Shown: positions 1-9,444, numbered from the stretch's first letter. The stretch: 64,000 bases of DNA from Paenibacillus tyrphae (GCF_027925525.1 NZ_BSDJ01000022.1:50366-114365), one strand, 5' to 3'. Notes: generated from the sequence alone by a model not told the origin. Made by a program: numbers and translations.

Positions 1-2
1 TC

Positions 3-1367
3 TTCGAGTTCAAGTATACGATGGCTGTTGACGGCCTTTCGCTGCCGCTCGTCTTATTGACCGCGATTGTCGCAACGATGGCTGCACTGGCGTCGGTGTA
101 CATCAAGAAACGCTGGAAATCGTATTTTATTTGGTTCCTGCTCCTCGAAACCGGCATGTTCGGCGTCTTTATGGCACAGGATCTGTTCTTGTTCTTCGTC
201 TTCTTCGAGCTGACGCTGATCCCGATGTTCTTCCTGATCGGCATTTGGGGATACATGGACCGGGAACGTGCGGCGAACAAGTTCTTAATCTATAACGGAA
301 TTGGTTCAGCGATTATGCTGATTGCTTTTCTCATCCTCGTCAGTACGGCGGGTTTCGGCCAAACGATGGGGGATAACGGCATTTCGATCCATTATTCCGG
401 CGATATCAACGTCATTATGGAGCATCTGTTCCAGAGCGCGGATTCGTATGTGAATCAAGGCGATCTGGAGGGCAACCCGTTCTATTTGAGCGAAACGCTG
501 AAATGGGTGCTGTTCCTAATGATGCTCGTAGCCTTCGGCATCAAGCTGCCGATTTTCCCGTTCCATACGTGGATGCTGAAAGTACATACGGAAGCGCCGC
601 CGTCGATCGTTATGATTCACTCCGGCATTTTGCTGAAAATGGGCGCTTACGGCTTGATCCGCTTCGGGATTCTGCTGTTCCCGCAGCAGGCGGTGCAGTG
701 GGCTGCCGTACTGGCGATTCTCGGTGTGATCAACATCGTATACGGTGCAATTCTGGCCTTCGTGCAAAAGGAGTTCAAGCTGGTGCTGGCTTACTCCAGT
801 ATTAGCCACATGGGCATCGTACTGGTCGGCATTGCCGCGTTTAACCCGGCAGGTCTGGAAGGAGCCGTATTCCAGCTCGTCTCTCACGGTCTCATCTCGG
901 CGCTGCTGTTCCTGCTTGTCGGAAGCATTTATGAGCGCACACAGACGACGGAGCTCGATCAGCTTGGCGGCCTGGCCAAATCGGTACCGTTCATTTCCGG
1001 GATTCTGCTTGTAGCCGGGATGGCCTCGCTCGGTCTGCCCGGGTTGTCCGGCTTCATCGGCGAGTTTCTAGCCTTCCTGGGCTTGTTCGAGAAGTATAAG
1101 ATCATTACGGCCGTCGGGGCGCTTGGGATTATTCTGGCTGCGGTCTACGTGCTTCGCGGGGTGCTCGGAATCACATACGGACCGCAGAAGACGACGCTGC
1201 CGGAAATGCGGGACGCACGGCTGATCGAAGCGATTCCAATGATTGCGCTTGTCGCTTTCATCGTGGTACTCGGGATTTACCCGGGCGTGCTGAGCAATCC
1301 GCTGCATCAAACCGTCAGCAGCTTCGATCAATTCATTCACAGCGTTTCTGCGAAGATAGGGGGTTAG
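3..1367 (+). CDS. nuoM: NADH-quinone oxidoreductase subunit M (5' end missing)
   Basis: Antiporter-like membrane subunit of respiratory complex I, which couples quinone reduction to proton pumping. About 454 codons are visible; the family is usually near 500-530 aa. The reading frame is open to the window edge and reads FEFKYTMAVDGLSLPL, matching the family pattern of an aromatic stretch before VDG(I/L)SLPL, so the ATG at 21 is an internal Met and the true start lies upstream. Many hydrophobic helices follow, including the conserved FFELTLIPMFFLIGIWG helix and the KLPIFPFHTWMLKVHTEAP segment with its conserved Lys and His. The TAG stop is 4 bp before nuoN, so the two are cotranscribed at the end of a nuo operon. 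Confidence 0.96.
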   Translation, partial: FEFKYTMAVDGLSLPLVLLTAIVATMAALASVYIKKRWKSYFIWFLLLETGMFGVFMAQDLFLFFVFFELTLIPMFFLIGIWGYMDRERAANKFLIYNGIGSAIMLIAFLILVSTAGFGQTMGDNGISIHYSGDINVIMEHLFQSADSYVNQGDLEGNPFYLSETLKWVLFLMMLVAFGIKLPIFPFHTWMLKVHTEAPPSIVMIHSGILLKMGAYGLIRFGILLFPQQAVQWAAVLAILGVINIVYGAILAFVQKEFKLVLAYSSISHMGIVLVGIAAFNPAGLEGAVFQLVSHGLISALLFLLVGSIYERTQTTELDQLGGLAKSVPFISGILLVAGMASLGLPGLSGFIGEFLAFLGLFEKYKIITAVGALGIILAAVYVLRGVLGITYGPQKTTLPEMRDARLIEAIPMIALVAFIVVLGIYPGVLSNPLHQTVSSFDQFIHSVSAKIGG

Positions 1368-1371
1368 ACCG

Positions 1372-2886
1372 GTGGAACCGATACGTCTTGAGCTAAGTGA
1401 TCTGGCTCTGCTGGCTCCGGAGCTGACGCTTGTCGTCGCCGCTGTGGTGTTGTCGCTGCTTGATCTGCTGCTGCCGCGTCAGATAAACCGGACCTGGCTG
1501 GGCTGGCTGTCGCTGGCGGGCATTATAATCGCCGCTTTATTTGCGGTCGGGCAGCTCAACCCTGCAGAACCGAAGCAGTTGCTTAACTTCAGCTACCGGG
1601 CCGACGATTTTGCGGCCATCCTGAAGCTGGTGCTGCTGGCGGGAGCCGGGCTGATTACGCTAATGAGCATCGGCTCGGTAAAAGAAGATGAAATTCCGCA
1701 TATCGGCGAATTTTATTATTTGCTTCTGCCAGCGACGCTCGGCGGTATGATTATGGCTTCGTCCGGCGATCTGATCACCATCTTCGTCGGATTGGAGCTG
1801 CTCAGTATCACCTCGTATATTTTGGTAGCCATGCGCAAAAAAGACAAGCGCTCGAACGAGGCAGCTTTCAAATACCTTGTGCTCGGCGGTGTATCGTCAG
1901 CTGTCATTCTGTACGGAATGTCCTTCTTGTACGGTATGACGGGCTCGACGGTGATTAAGGAAATTAATGCGGGACTGGGGCAAGCGTCCCATGGAATGCT
2001 TCCGCTCGTTTATTTAAGCTTTTTCCTGCTGCTTGCGGGCTTTGGCTTCAAAGTCGCGGTGGCGCCGTTCCATATGTGGGCTCCGGACGTATACCAAGGA
2101 GCTCCGACGCCGGTTACCGCTTTTCTGGCGGTCGTGTCGAAGGCGGCGGCATTTGCGATTCTGTTCCGGTTCATGTACAACGTCTATGCGATCGGGGATC
2201 TGATGAATCTTCCGTTCCATAAGGACGTCTTGCTATCCTTGATGGTCGTGGCGGCTGCTGCGATGATTGTCGGTAACTTCATTGCTCTGCGGCAAACGAA
2301 CATGAAGCGGCTGCTGGCCTACTCTGGGATTGCCAACTCCGGCTATTTGATGGTGCCGATCGCGATTCAGTTCTCGATGATGCATTATTCGAATTTCGCT
2401 GAGTTCGCTTTTTACCTCATCGCCTACCTGTTCATGAACATCGGGATTTTGGCGGTGCTGATGATCGTCGAACGCTCGACGGGCGACGATGAGATCAAGG
2501 GCTTGGCCGGCCTGTATTACCGGGCGCCGGGAACGGCTGTCGCAGCTGTGCTGCTGGTGCTGTCTCTGGCCGGGCTGCCGGTTTCCGGCGGTTTCTTCGG
2601 GAAGCTGTACATTTTGCTCGGCACGCTGCAGACGCAGCATTACTGGCTTGCGGCGATTATGATCGGAACGAGCGTCGTTTCGTACTACTTCTACTTCGGC
2701 ATGATCCGCCAAATGTTCATGCGCAGCGAAGACGTAGCGCAGCCGATCCCCACGAGCGTTCCGCTTAGCGTAACGATGTGGCTATGCGCAGCCGCGAGCG
2801 TAGTGCTCGGCTTGTTCCCGCACTGGTTGCTCGGCTACTTGGAGCGCATCTTCTCGCTTACGCAGGATTTGTTCATATTTAGCTAG
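1372..2886 (+). CDS. nuoN: NADH-quinone oxidoreductase subunit N
   Basis: The third antiporter-like subunit of complex I, 504 aa, a normal length. The start is GTG at 1372, with an AGGGGG ribosome site overlapping the end of nuoM. Around fourteen hydrophobic helices are visible. The typical segments FVGLELLSITSYILVA near residue 135 and FKVAVAPFHMWAPDVYQGAP near residue 225 carry the conserved Glu, Lys and pre-helix His expected for a proton-translocating channel. It is the last gene before a strong terminator, which agrees with nuoN being the usual final gene of the operon. Complex I of this 14-subunit type is common in Paenibacillus and absent from B. subtilis. Confidence 0.97.
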   Translation: MEPIRLELSDLALLAPELTLVVAAVVLSLLDLLLPRQINRTWLGWLSLAGIIIAALFAVGQLNPAEPKQLLNFSYRADDFAAILKLVLLAGAGLITLMSIGSVKEDEIPHIGEFYYLLLPATLGGMIMASSGDLITIFVGLELLSITSYILVAMRKKDKRSNEAAFKYLVLGGVSSAVILYGMSFLYGMTGSTVIKEINAGLGQASHGMLPLVYLSFFLLLAGFGFKVAVAPFHMWAPDVYQGAPTPVTAFLAVVSKAAAFAILFRFMYNVYAIGDLMNLPFHKDVLLSLMVVAAAAMIVGNFIALRQTNMKRLLAYSGIANSGYLMVPIAIQFSMMHYSNFAEFAFYLIAYLFMNIGILAVLMIVERSTGDDEIKGLAGLYYRAPGTAVAAVLLVLSLAGLPVSGGFFGKLYILLGTLQTQHYWLAAIMIGTSVVSYYFYFGMIRQMFMRSEDVAQPIPTSVPLSVTMWLCAAASVVLGLFPHWLLGYLERIFSLTQDLFIFS

Positions 2887-2920
2887 TCCGGGTGGACGTA
2901 TTGTTCCGCTCGTCCATGCG

Positions 2921-2958
2921 AAACCCCGCTTTTCCTTGACCGGAAAGGCGGGGTTTTT
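2921..2958 (+). terminator. Rho-independent terminator after nuoN
   Basis: A 15-bp stem (AAACCCCGCTTTTCC pairing with GGAAAGGCGGGGTTT, one G-U pair) and a 6-nt loop, followed by a run of T. It sits 34 bp after nuoN and closes the complex I operon. Confidence 0.93.
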
Positions 2959-3089
2959 CGACGTATATGTCTGAATGGTGAAAATTTGCTCTCAGGCTTT
3001 CAATTCCAGTTGCAGGGATTCGGCTTAAAGCTTAGAATGAGATAATGGGGTTAGGCTGAAGAAAATCATGATAAAGGATTCTGAATGCG

Positions 3090-5609
3090 ATGAACGGCAT
3101 ACATCTTAAACATACAATATACTCATCATTCTTAGGCCTCACGATTTTCCTCACTAGCACCGGTACGGTCTATGCTTTGGAGGCGGACGATCCGTTCTAT
3201 GCCAAGCAGACTTACCTTAAGCAAATTCATATGAACGAAGCCTGGAATGTGACGCAGAGCAACAGCGGCATGATCATCGCGGTCGTCGATACAGGAGTGG
3301 ATTTGGCGCATCCCGATTTGAAGCCTAATTTGGTGCCGGGCGTCAACCTGATTCATTCGAAACAGCCGCCGGCGGACGACAACGGCCATGGCACCAACGT
3401 AGCGGGTGTCATAGGCGCTGTGGGAAATAACGACCGGGGCGTTGCCGGCATGCTGTGGAACGCCCGGATCATGCCGATTAAAGCGCTTGAAGCGGACGGG
3501 TCCGGCGGCGAGCAGAAGCTCGGTGAAGGGATTCGCTATGCTATCGATCATGGCGCCAAGATTGTTGTTCTCTCGCTCGGCCTTAATAAATACTCCGCCT
3601 ACATGAATGATATCGTACGGTACGCGGAGGAAAGAGATGTGCTGCTGGTAGCCGCTACGGGCAACGAAGGCAACCGCGTCAAATATCCGGCGGCGTACCC
3701 TACCGTCCTCGCGGTTGGCGGAGTGAATGCCAACGGTACGGTGAACGAATTGTCCAACACGGGTCCGGAGGTCGACGTGGTCGCGCCTTGGGATGTGTTC
3801 ACGACGGCGATAGGCGGCTCGTACGAAGCGAAGGACGGCACGTCGATGGCTGCACCGCAAGTCGCTGCTGCCGCCGCACTGCTGTGGGGACGGAATCCGG
3901 AGATGAAAGCGTATCAGATTCGTCAATGGATTCGCCAAACTGCGGAGGACTTAACCGGAAAAGGTTGGAATCCACGCACCGGCTACGGCTTGCTTCGGGT
4001 AGACCGATTGCTCAATGAGCCTTATTTGGCCGACATGTACGAACCGAACAACCGTAAGGATCAGGCCAAAGTAATCTCCGCCAGCAAAAAAATTACCGCA
4101 TCCTTCTCGGACGGCACGGACAACGACTGGTATGCCACGGATGCCTCCTACGACGGAACCGTAAATGTTACGCTGGAGCTCGATAGCAGCTTGTCGGTAA
4201 ATGTACAGCATACGGACGCTTCCGGCGTGTTGACAACCAAAACCGTGCAAGGAGGCCAGACGGTTCCGTTCAAAGTATCGAAGGGGCGCAGTTATTTTCA
4301 ACTCCAGCTTAGCGACCGCAACCGCAAAGTGGAGACGCCTTACGGACTGACGACTTCCTTTGACATTTACCGCGATCCGTACGAAGACAACGATCGCCAG
4401 TTCAAAGCGTACGTGCTGCCTTCCCGGAGCGTGAAGGTCAAGGGGACGTTCCACCAATACAATGATGTGGACTGGTACGAATTCCCGGTTACCCAAACCG
4501 GTTCGTTGCGCATTCATGTGACGACCGATACGGCGCGAATCGACCCGGTGCTTCTCGTTCAAAAGCAAGGAGAGAAGTCGGTGACGATCGACGAAGAGGA
4601 TGACGGCGCAACGGAGTCATACTCCTTGCCCGAAGTATTCCCGGGAACCTATTACATTCGGGTTACTAACGTGAAGGATTATACGAACCCGGTTGTTGGC
4701 GAATACACGCTCGCGATCGAGTACGACGCGAAGCTGATCGATCCGAACGAACCGAATAATCGCTCTTATCAGGCGACTGCCATCTCGATGGATACTCCTT
4801 ATAACGGCCTGCTCGATAAGTCGGACGACGTGGATTGGTTCCAATTCAAGGTGGAAGAGGAAAGCTTCGTTCGGGTCGGACTTAGCGACATCCCTTCCGG
4901 CGTAAGCATGTATATGCATTTATACGATGGGTCGATGAATTCGATGGCGACCTCGATGAACAACGGCTCGGCCGATTCGCAGGAGTTGTCCGGCCGCTTC
5001 AAGCCGGGGACGTACTATCTGAAGCTGACTTCCAACCGGCCGTTCGATAACCGTATGTATCAGCTACTCGTGAACGCCAAGCCGCTGATCGGCGGCTATA
5101 CCGATATTCGAGGGCATTGGGCGCAAAATGCGATCTTGAATTTGACCGGCAAACAGGTCATTAACGGATATGACAATTACACGTTCCAGCCCGACCGGCC
5201 GATTACCCGTGCCGAAGCGACGGCGGTTATCTCGCGGGCGTTCCGGCTGTCAAAGCAAAAAGCGGTCAGCTACTCGGATTTGCCGGAGACGCATTGGGCC
5301 TACGATCATGTGGCCCGGGCGACGCAGGCGGGTATTATCGAAGGTTACCCGGACCAGACGTTTGCACCGGATCAGCCGGTCACTCGCATGGAGATGACGG
5401 CGATGCTGGCACGCAGCATGAACATGACGGGTAAACGAAGAGGCGCCCTTCCGTTCACCGACGTGGATGAAGAGTATTGGGGCACCGGCTTGCTCAAGCA
5501 GATGAAAGCCGAAGGACTGGTCGGAGGCTATGCAGATGGCTCGTTCCGGCCCGAGCAGCAGGCAACCCGGGCCGAGTTCGTCCAGCTGCTGATGGGGATT
5601 CTGAAATAA
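3090..5609 (+). CDS. Cell-surface subtilisin-like (S8) serine protease with SLH anchor
   Basis: Secreted 839-aa protease. A signal peptide ends near residue 28 (VYA). The S8 catalytic residues are all visible: Asp67 in AVVDTGVDLAHPDL, His100 in DDNGHGTNVAGV, the oxyanion Asn192 in ATGNEGN and Ser252 in GTSMAAPQV. Three PPC-like beta-sandwich domains follow (about 315-425, 430-545 and 550-665), each beginning with EPNN or EDND and containing an NDWY, VDWY or VDWF motif. Three SLH domains (about 670-839) should bind pyruvylated secondary cell wall polymer and hold the enzyme at the wall. Only about 30 residues separate the signal peptide from the catalytic core, so no classic I9 inhibitor propeptide is apparent. 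The ribosome site before the ATG at 3090 is weak. Substrate unknown; surface protein processing or peptide nutrition are possible. Confidence 0.93.
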   Translation: MNGIHLKHTIYSSFLGLTIFLTSTGTVYALEADDPFYAKQTYLKQIHMNEAWNVTQSNSGMIIAVVDTGVDLAHPDLKPNLVPGVNLIHSKQPPADDNGHGTNVAGVIGAVGNNDRGVAGMLWNARIMPIKALEADGSGGEQKLGEGIRYAIDHGAKIVVLSLGLNKYSAYMNDIVRYAEERDVLLVAATGNEGNRVKYPAAYPTVLAVGGVNANGTVNELSNTGPEVDVVAPWDVFTTAIGGSYEAKDGTSMAAPQVAAAAALLWGRNPEMKAYQIRQWIRQTAEDLTGKGWNPRTGYGLLRVDRLLNEPYLADMYEPNNRKDQAKVISASKKITASFSDGTDNDWYATDASYDGTVNVTLELDSSLSVNVQHTDASGVLTTKTVQGGQTVPFKVSKGRSYFQLQLSDRNRKVETPYGLTTSFDIYRDPYEDNDRQFKAYVLPSRSVKVKGTFHQYNDVDWYEFPVTQTGSLRIHVTTDTARIDPVLLVQKQGEKSVTIDEEDDGATESYSLPEVFPGTYYIRVTNVKDYTNPVVGEYTLAIEYDAKLIDPNEPNNRSYQATAISMDTPYNGLLDKSDDVDWFQFKVEEESFVRVGLSDIPSGVSMYMHLYDGSMNSMATSMNNGSADSQELSGRFKPGTYYLKLTSNRPFDNRMYQLLVNAKPLIGGYTDIRGHWAQNAILNLTGKQVINGYDNYTFQPDRPITRAEATAVISRAFRLSKQKAVSYSDLPETHWAYDHVARATQAGIIEGYPDQTFAPDQPVTRMEMTAMLARSMNMTGKRRGALPFTDVDEEYWGTGLLKQMKAEGLVGGYADGSFRPEQQATRAEFVQLLMGILK

Positions 5610-5682
5610 ACGGGCCCGGAAGCGGTCAATACGGCTGTTGCCGGACCGGGATACTTCGGTGAAAGCGGGGAATGCTTTTTCC

Positions 5683-5934
5683 ATGGATTATTTGGATCAA
5701 ATGAGCGCGTCGATGGGACTCAAGGGGATGATCAACATTGTGGTTGTCCTGGTCTTCATCGGCGTCTCTTGGTGGGCTCTGCAGGAGCTGAAGCTGGAGA
5801 TGATGCTGCGACGCCCCAAAAGCGCCCAGGCCAAAATGCTGCAAATCCTGCTCTCGATCGCGCTAGGGTATCAAACCGCCCGCTTCGTGATCGACTATTT
5901 GGAGTGGTCGACTTGGTTCTCCGGAATGTTCTGA
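5683..5934 (+). CDS. DUF1146 family small membrane protein (YwzB-like)
   Basis: An 83-aa protein with two hydrophobic helices, INIVVVLVFIGVSWWALQEL and a second around LQILLSIALGYQTARFVI, separated by a basic loop containing RRPKSAQAK. This is the DUF1146/YwzB pattern. B. subtilis ywzB also lies just ahead of murAA and spoIID, so the order is conserved even though ywmB is absent here. I chose the ATG at 5683, preceded by GGGGAA, over an in-frame TTG at 5638, because family members begin only a few residues before the first helix. Function is not known; it is an inner-membrane protein. Confidence 0.82.
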   Translation: MDYLDQMSASMGLKGMINIVVVLVFIGVSWWALQELKLEMMLRRPKSAQAKMLQILLSIALGYQTARFVIDYLEWSTWFSGMF

Positions 5935-6079
5935 AAAAACATTTTTTCGAATAACCGAGGAGAATGTTGTCAACAATGGTTAGTACAACCGTTAAAAAAT
6001 CCGCTCGGGCCACGAATGGTATCGTGACCGGCTAAAGACTATGCAACCGCAAGCAGAAATTACGCGGAGGGGGATCATG

Positions 6080-7405
6080 ATGAGCAAAATAATCGTCCGC
6101 GGCGGCAAAAAGCTATCCGGCAGGGTAAAAATAAACGGCGCGAAAAACGCTGTCCTGCCGATCATCGCAGCCTCGATCTTAGGAACGGATGGAGTCAGCG
6201 TCATTCACGACGCGCCTCCTCTGGATGACGTCCTTGTCATTAACAAGGTGCTTGAAAGTCTGGGAATCAAGATTGAATATAAACATGAAACGGTCCGCAT
6301 CGATGCATCCAAAATCGATACGTGCGAGGCCTCCTATGATCTGGTAAGAAAAATGCGGGCGTCGTTTCTGGTCATGGGCCCGCTGTTAGCCCGTGTCGGC
6401 CAAGCGCGCATATCGCTGCCTGGAGGATGCGCAATCGGTACGCGTCCGATCGACCAGCATCTGAAAGGCTTCGAGGCGATGGGCGCAGAGATTGAGCTCG
6501 GCCAAGGGTATATTGAAGCGAGGGTGAGCGGACGATTAAAGGGTGCCAAGGTGTACCTCGATGTCGCCAGTGTAGGAGCGACGGAGAACATTATGATGGC
6601 CGCGGCGCTTGCCGAAGGCACGACCTTAATTGAGAACGCCGCCAAGGAGCCGGAGATCGTCGATCTGGCGAACTATCTTAACGCGATGGGCGCCAAAATC
6701 CGCGGAGCGGGTACGGGCATCATCCGCATCGACGGCGTATCGAAGCTTACCGGTGCAGTACATACGGTCATTCCCGACCGCATTGAAGCAGGTACATATA
6801 TGATTGCCGCCGCCATCACGAACAGCGATTTGTACATCGAAGGAGCAATTGGCGACCATTTGCGTCCAGTCATTTCCAAGATGCAGGAGATGGGCGTGCA
6901 AATTCAAGAAGATGAGAACGGCCTCCGGGTGTATACGGATCGTCCTCTGCGTGCGGTAGATCTTAAAACGCTGCCTTATCCCGGCTTCCCTACCGACATG
7001 CAGTCGCAGATGATGGCCCTGCTGCTCATGGCAGACGGGACCAGCCTGGTTACCGAGACGGTGTTCGAGAATCGTTTTATGCATGTGGAGCAAATGCTGA
7101 ACATGAATGCGCAGATTAAGGTGGAGGGCCGTACAGCGGTTGTCAGCGGCGGAAGCAAGCTCCAAGGGGCCAAGGTGTGTGCAACCGACCTGCGAGCCGG
7201 AGCGGCGCTTGTTTTGGCTGCGCTTGCGGCCGACGGCGATACGGAGATTATCGGCATTCATCATATTGACCGGGGCTATGTGGATATTGCTGAGAAGCTC
7301 AGCACGCTGGGGGCGGACATTCGCCGGATTCCTGTCGAGATCGTCGATACGGAAGAAGAGGAACAAACGCTCCCGCTGTTCGCCGTGCAGCCAAGCCTCG
7401 CTTAA
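6080..7405 (+). CDS. murA: UDP-N-acetylglucosamine 1-carboxyvinyltransferase
   Basis: Cytoplasmic enzyme of the first committed step of peptidoglycan synthesis: transfer of enolpyruvate from PEP to UDP-GlcNAc. It is 441 aa, normal length. Visible family marks are Lys22 in [10 protein letters not shown] and the fosfomycin-target Cys117 in [13 protein letters not shown]; the two-domain EPSP-synthase-like fold is evident from internal repeat structure. MSKIIVRGG matches the start of MurAA proteins, and GGAGGGGG lies 6-13 bp upstream; the ATG one codon earlier (6077) is equally possible. Gram-positive bacteria usually have two MurA paralogues, and gene order before spoIID points to the main one (MurAA type). 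The last 20 residues are a short acidic extension. Confidence 0.96.
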   Translation: MSKIIVRGGKKLSGRVKINGAKNAVLPIIAASILGTDGVSVIHDAPPLDDVLVINKVLESLGIKIEYKHETVRIDASKIDTCEASYDLVRKMRASFLVMGPLLARVGQARISLPGGCAIGTRPIDQHLKGFEAMGAEIELGQGYIEARVSGRLKGAKVYLDVASVGATENIMMAAALAEGTTLIENAAKEPEIVDLANYLNAMGAKIRGAGTGIIRIDGVSKLTGAVHTVIPDRIEAGTYMIAAAITNSDLYIEGAIGDHLRPVISKMQEMGVQIQEDENGLRVYTDRPLRAVDLKTLPYPGFPTDMQSQMMALLLMADGTSLVTETVFENRFMHVEQMLNMNAQIKVEGRTAVVSGGSKLQGAKVCATDLRAGAALVLAALAADGDTEIIGIHHIDRGYVDIAEKLSTLGADIRRIPVEIVDTEEEEQTLPLFAVQPSLA

Positions 7406-7434
7406 CACATATGGCTTCTATTCTCTTGGAACGG

Positions 7435-7478
7435 GAACCGACTCTTTCATTCGGAAAGGGTCGGTTCTCTTTCTTTTG
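7435..7478 (+). terminator. Rho-independent terminator after murA
   Basis: GAACCGACTCTTTC pairs with GAAAGGGTCGGTTC (one G-U pair), followed by TCTTTCTTTT. It separates murA from the sporulation gene spoIID. Confidence 0.88.
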
Positions 7479-7481
7479 AGG

Positions 7482-7510
7482 TTCTATTCTATCTTTTCGG
7501 TTCATAAGAT
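7482..7510 (+). promoter_or_regulatory. Candidate sigma-E promoter of spoIID
   Basis: The -10-like CATAAGAT (7503-7510) fits the sigma-E consensus CATACA-T, and TTCTATT (7482-7488) lies exactly 14 nt upstream, matching 5 of 7 of the -35 consensus. Transcription would begin near 7517, about 57 nt before the spoIID start. spoIID is a known mother-cell sigma-E gene in B. subtilis; its use here is inferred from sequence match only. Confidence 0.5.
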
Positions 7511-7573
7511 GGTGTTACCTGCAGCCGCAGCGCCTGATTATGGAGAGCCGACAAAAGATGGAGGAACCCGTTG

Positions 7574-8629
7574 ATGAAGTACAAGCTGACCCGGACGCAA
7601 CAATCTTGGATTCGCTGGCTGGCCGTATGGCTGACCAGCTTCACAGCTGTCGTCGTGCTGGTACCCGGACTGCTCGTACGTACGGGGCCCGGAAAGGAGC
7701 CTGCGCCTGCGCCGCCTGCTGCAGAGCAGCCATCCGCAGCGCGGCAGCAGGACGAACTGCTTGTTCCCGTTTACCGGGCAAAGGAGAAGAGAACGGAGAA
7801 AATGGCCCTCGAGCAGTATGTGCGGGGAGTCGTCGCGGCGGAGATGCCCATCGAATTCGAGTCGGAGGCGCTCAAAGCCCAAGCGATGGCTGCACGCACC
7901 TATATCGTCCGAAGGCTGCTCGACGGCGACCAGAGCAATGTCCCGGATGCCAGTGCGCTTGTGACGGATACGATCAGCCACCAAGTTTATGTCACCGACG
8001 AGGAGCTAAAGCAGCGCTGGGGCGACGATGCGTTCCTCTCCCGTATGGACAAGCTAAAACGGGCGGTAGAGGAAACAAGAGATCTCGTCCTAACCTATCA
8101 AGGGAAGCCGATCGAAGCGAGCTTTTTTTCTACCAGCAACGGGTATACGGAAAATTCGGAAGACTACTGGAACTTCAACGTTCCGTATTTGCGAAGCGTA
8201 CCGAGCCCTTGGGATGCTAAGCTGTCGCCGCGCTATAAAGAGACGGTAGCTTTTACGTCCAAAGAGCTGCAGCGCAAGCTGGGGTTGCCCGGCGCCGTGC
8301 CGGTATCGGCCGGAAGCTCTCTAGGCATCAAGGTGATAGAGAAGAGTCAAGGAAACCGGATCAAGAAGCTGTCAATAGGCGGAAAGCTATTTACCGGAAG
8401 AGAGGTTCGAGAGAAGCTCGGACTGAATTCCAGCCAGTTTCAATGGACATGGAGCGACGGAGAATGGCGGTTTACGACATTCGGCTACGGGCATGGCGTA
8501 GGGATGAGCCAATGGGGCGCCAACGGGATGGCGATGGAAGGACGCAAAGCGGAGGACATTGTGAAGTACTATTATACCGGCATAGCCATCGATCGGGCTT
8601 CCAATCTATTGAAAGGAAAAACTTTCTAA
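7574..8629 (+). CDS. spoIID: Stage II sporulation protein D, peptidoglycan lytic transglycosylase
   Basis: Mother-cell membrane enzyme of the DMP engulfment complex (SpoIID, SpoIIM, SpoIIP), which cuts glycan strands as the mother cell membrane moves around the forespore. 351 aa. An N-terminal membrane anchor lies at about residues 14-35, then a Pro/Ala-rich linker. The SpoIID domain follows: Glu90 in VVAAEMPIEF corresponds to the catalytic Glu of the family, then the ALKAQAMAARTYIV helix, and near the C-terminus GYGHGVGMSQWGA. GGAGGA at 7560-7565 lies 8 nt before the ATG at 7574, which is preferred to the TTG at 7571. Its place between murA and spoIIQ is as in other Bacillales. Confidence 0.96.
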   Translation: MKYKLTRTQQSWIRWLAVWLTSFTAVVVLVPGLLVRTGPGKEPAPAPPAAEQPSAARQQDELLVPVYRAKEKRTEKMALEQYVRGVVAAEMPIEFESEALKAQAMAARTYIVRRLLDGDQSNVPDASALVTDTISHQVYVTDEELKQRWGDDAFLSRMDKLKRAVEETRDLVLTYQGKPIEASFFSTSNGYTENSEDYWNFNVPYLRSVPSPWDAKLSPRYKETVAFTSKELQRKLGLPGAVPVSAGSSLGIKVIEKSQGNRIKKLSIGGKLFTGREVREKLGLNSSQFQWTWSDGEWRFTTFGYGHGVGMSQWGANGMAMEGRKAEDIVKYYYTGIAIDRASNLLKGKTF

Positions 8630-8647
8630 TAAAATAGGTTTTCCCGC

Positions 8648-8675
8648 GTATAAATCTCGCGAACCTGGCAAGAAT
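8648..8675 (+). promoter_or_regulatory. Weak candidate sigma-F promoter of spoIIQ
   Basis: GTATA at 8648-8652 and GGCAAGAAT at 8667-8675 fit the sigma-F consensus (GYWTA and GGNRANANT) with a 14-nt spacer, slightly short. A start near 8682 would leave only about 14 nt of leader and would place the ribosome site (GAGGTGAT, 8683-8690) at the very 5' end, which lowers confidence. spoIIQ is a known sigma-F gene in B. subtilis. Confidence 0.3.
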
Positions 8676-8696
8676 GGTTAGCGAGGTGATATACAA

Positions 8697-9428
8697 ATGA
8701 GTGAACAAAAAAGAGATTTGGTCCAAGAAGAAGCTCCTAAATCTACCGAAGGAGCCCAAAGCGGCACATCGTCATCCTGGAAAAGATTGCTCGCCAAGAA
8801 GTGGGTATTTCCGGCAACGTACATAGCAGCTGCGGCAATCATCTTAACGTTAATGTGGTGGTACCAAGGGTCCAGCATCACGAAGCCTGACAAAAATGTC
8901 AGTCTTGATGCTACGAAATCCGGTACGGTCACAGGAAACGTCTCGGGTACCGATGCGGTAGCTACCAACGCGAAACAGGAAACGATGCAATGGCCGGTCA
9001 AAGAACGCAGCGAATTGGATGTCGTGCTTCCTTTCTTCGATAATAAAGCGTCGAACGAAGTGCGGCAAGCCGCGATGGTCGAGTACGGCGATACCTTCAC
9101 CCCGCATATGGGTATGGATTTCGCAAGACACGACAATCAAGCGTTTGACGTATTGGCCGTCATGGGCGGTAAGGTCACGGCGGTACAGAAAGATCCGGTC
9201 GTCGGCAACTTGGTGGAAATTACGCACAGCAACGGGCTTGTTTCGGTCTATCAAAGCTTGGCCGAAGTCAAGGTCGCCAAAGACGCCGAAGTGAAGAAGG
9301 GCGACATCATCGCCAAGGCGGGACGCAACGAGCTTGAAAAAGATCAAGGCAACCATTTGCACTTCGAATTGCGTCAAGGTCAAGGCGGCCCGGCAGTTAA
9401 TCCGGAGCAATACCTCGGAGAACATTAA
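8697..9428 (+). CDS. spoIIQ: Stage II sporulation protein Q, M23/LytM-like forespore membrane protein
   Basis: Forespore half of the SpoIIQ-SpoIIIAH channel that bridges the two membranes during engulfment. 243 aa: a cytoplasmic tail, one transmembrane helix around residues 37-56, a linker, and a LytM-type domain from about 95 to 240. The zinc-ligand pattern looks intact (His137 and Asp141 in HMGMDF; His220 and His222 in HLHFEL), whereas B. subtilis SpoIIQ is described as having lost the first His. However, the segment that in active M23 enzymes reads LYAHL reads VYQSL here, so one catalytic His is missing and hydrolysis is doubtful. GAGGTGAT precedes the ATG. Identity is also supported by position between spoIID and spoIIID. 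Confidence 0.93.
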   Translation: MSEQKRDLVQEEAPKSTEGAQSGTSSSWKRLLAKKWVFPATYIAAAAIILTLMWWYQGSSITKPDKNVSLDATKSGTVTGNVSGTDAVATNAKQETMQWPVKERSELDVVLPFFDNKASNEVRQAAMVEYGDTFTPHMGMDFARHDNQAFDVLAVMGGKVTAVQKDPVVGNLVEITHSNGLVSVYQSLAEVKVAKDAEVKKGDIIAKAGRNELEKDQGNHLHFELRQGQGGPAVNPEQYLGEH

Positions 9429-9444
9429 TATCGGCGGATCGACA

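Noticed and set aside
7540..8220. 226-codon plus-strand frame overlapping spoIID
   Set aside because: Ala/Arg/Cys/Gly-rich off-frame reading; the spoIID frame carries the whole enzyme signature.
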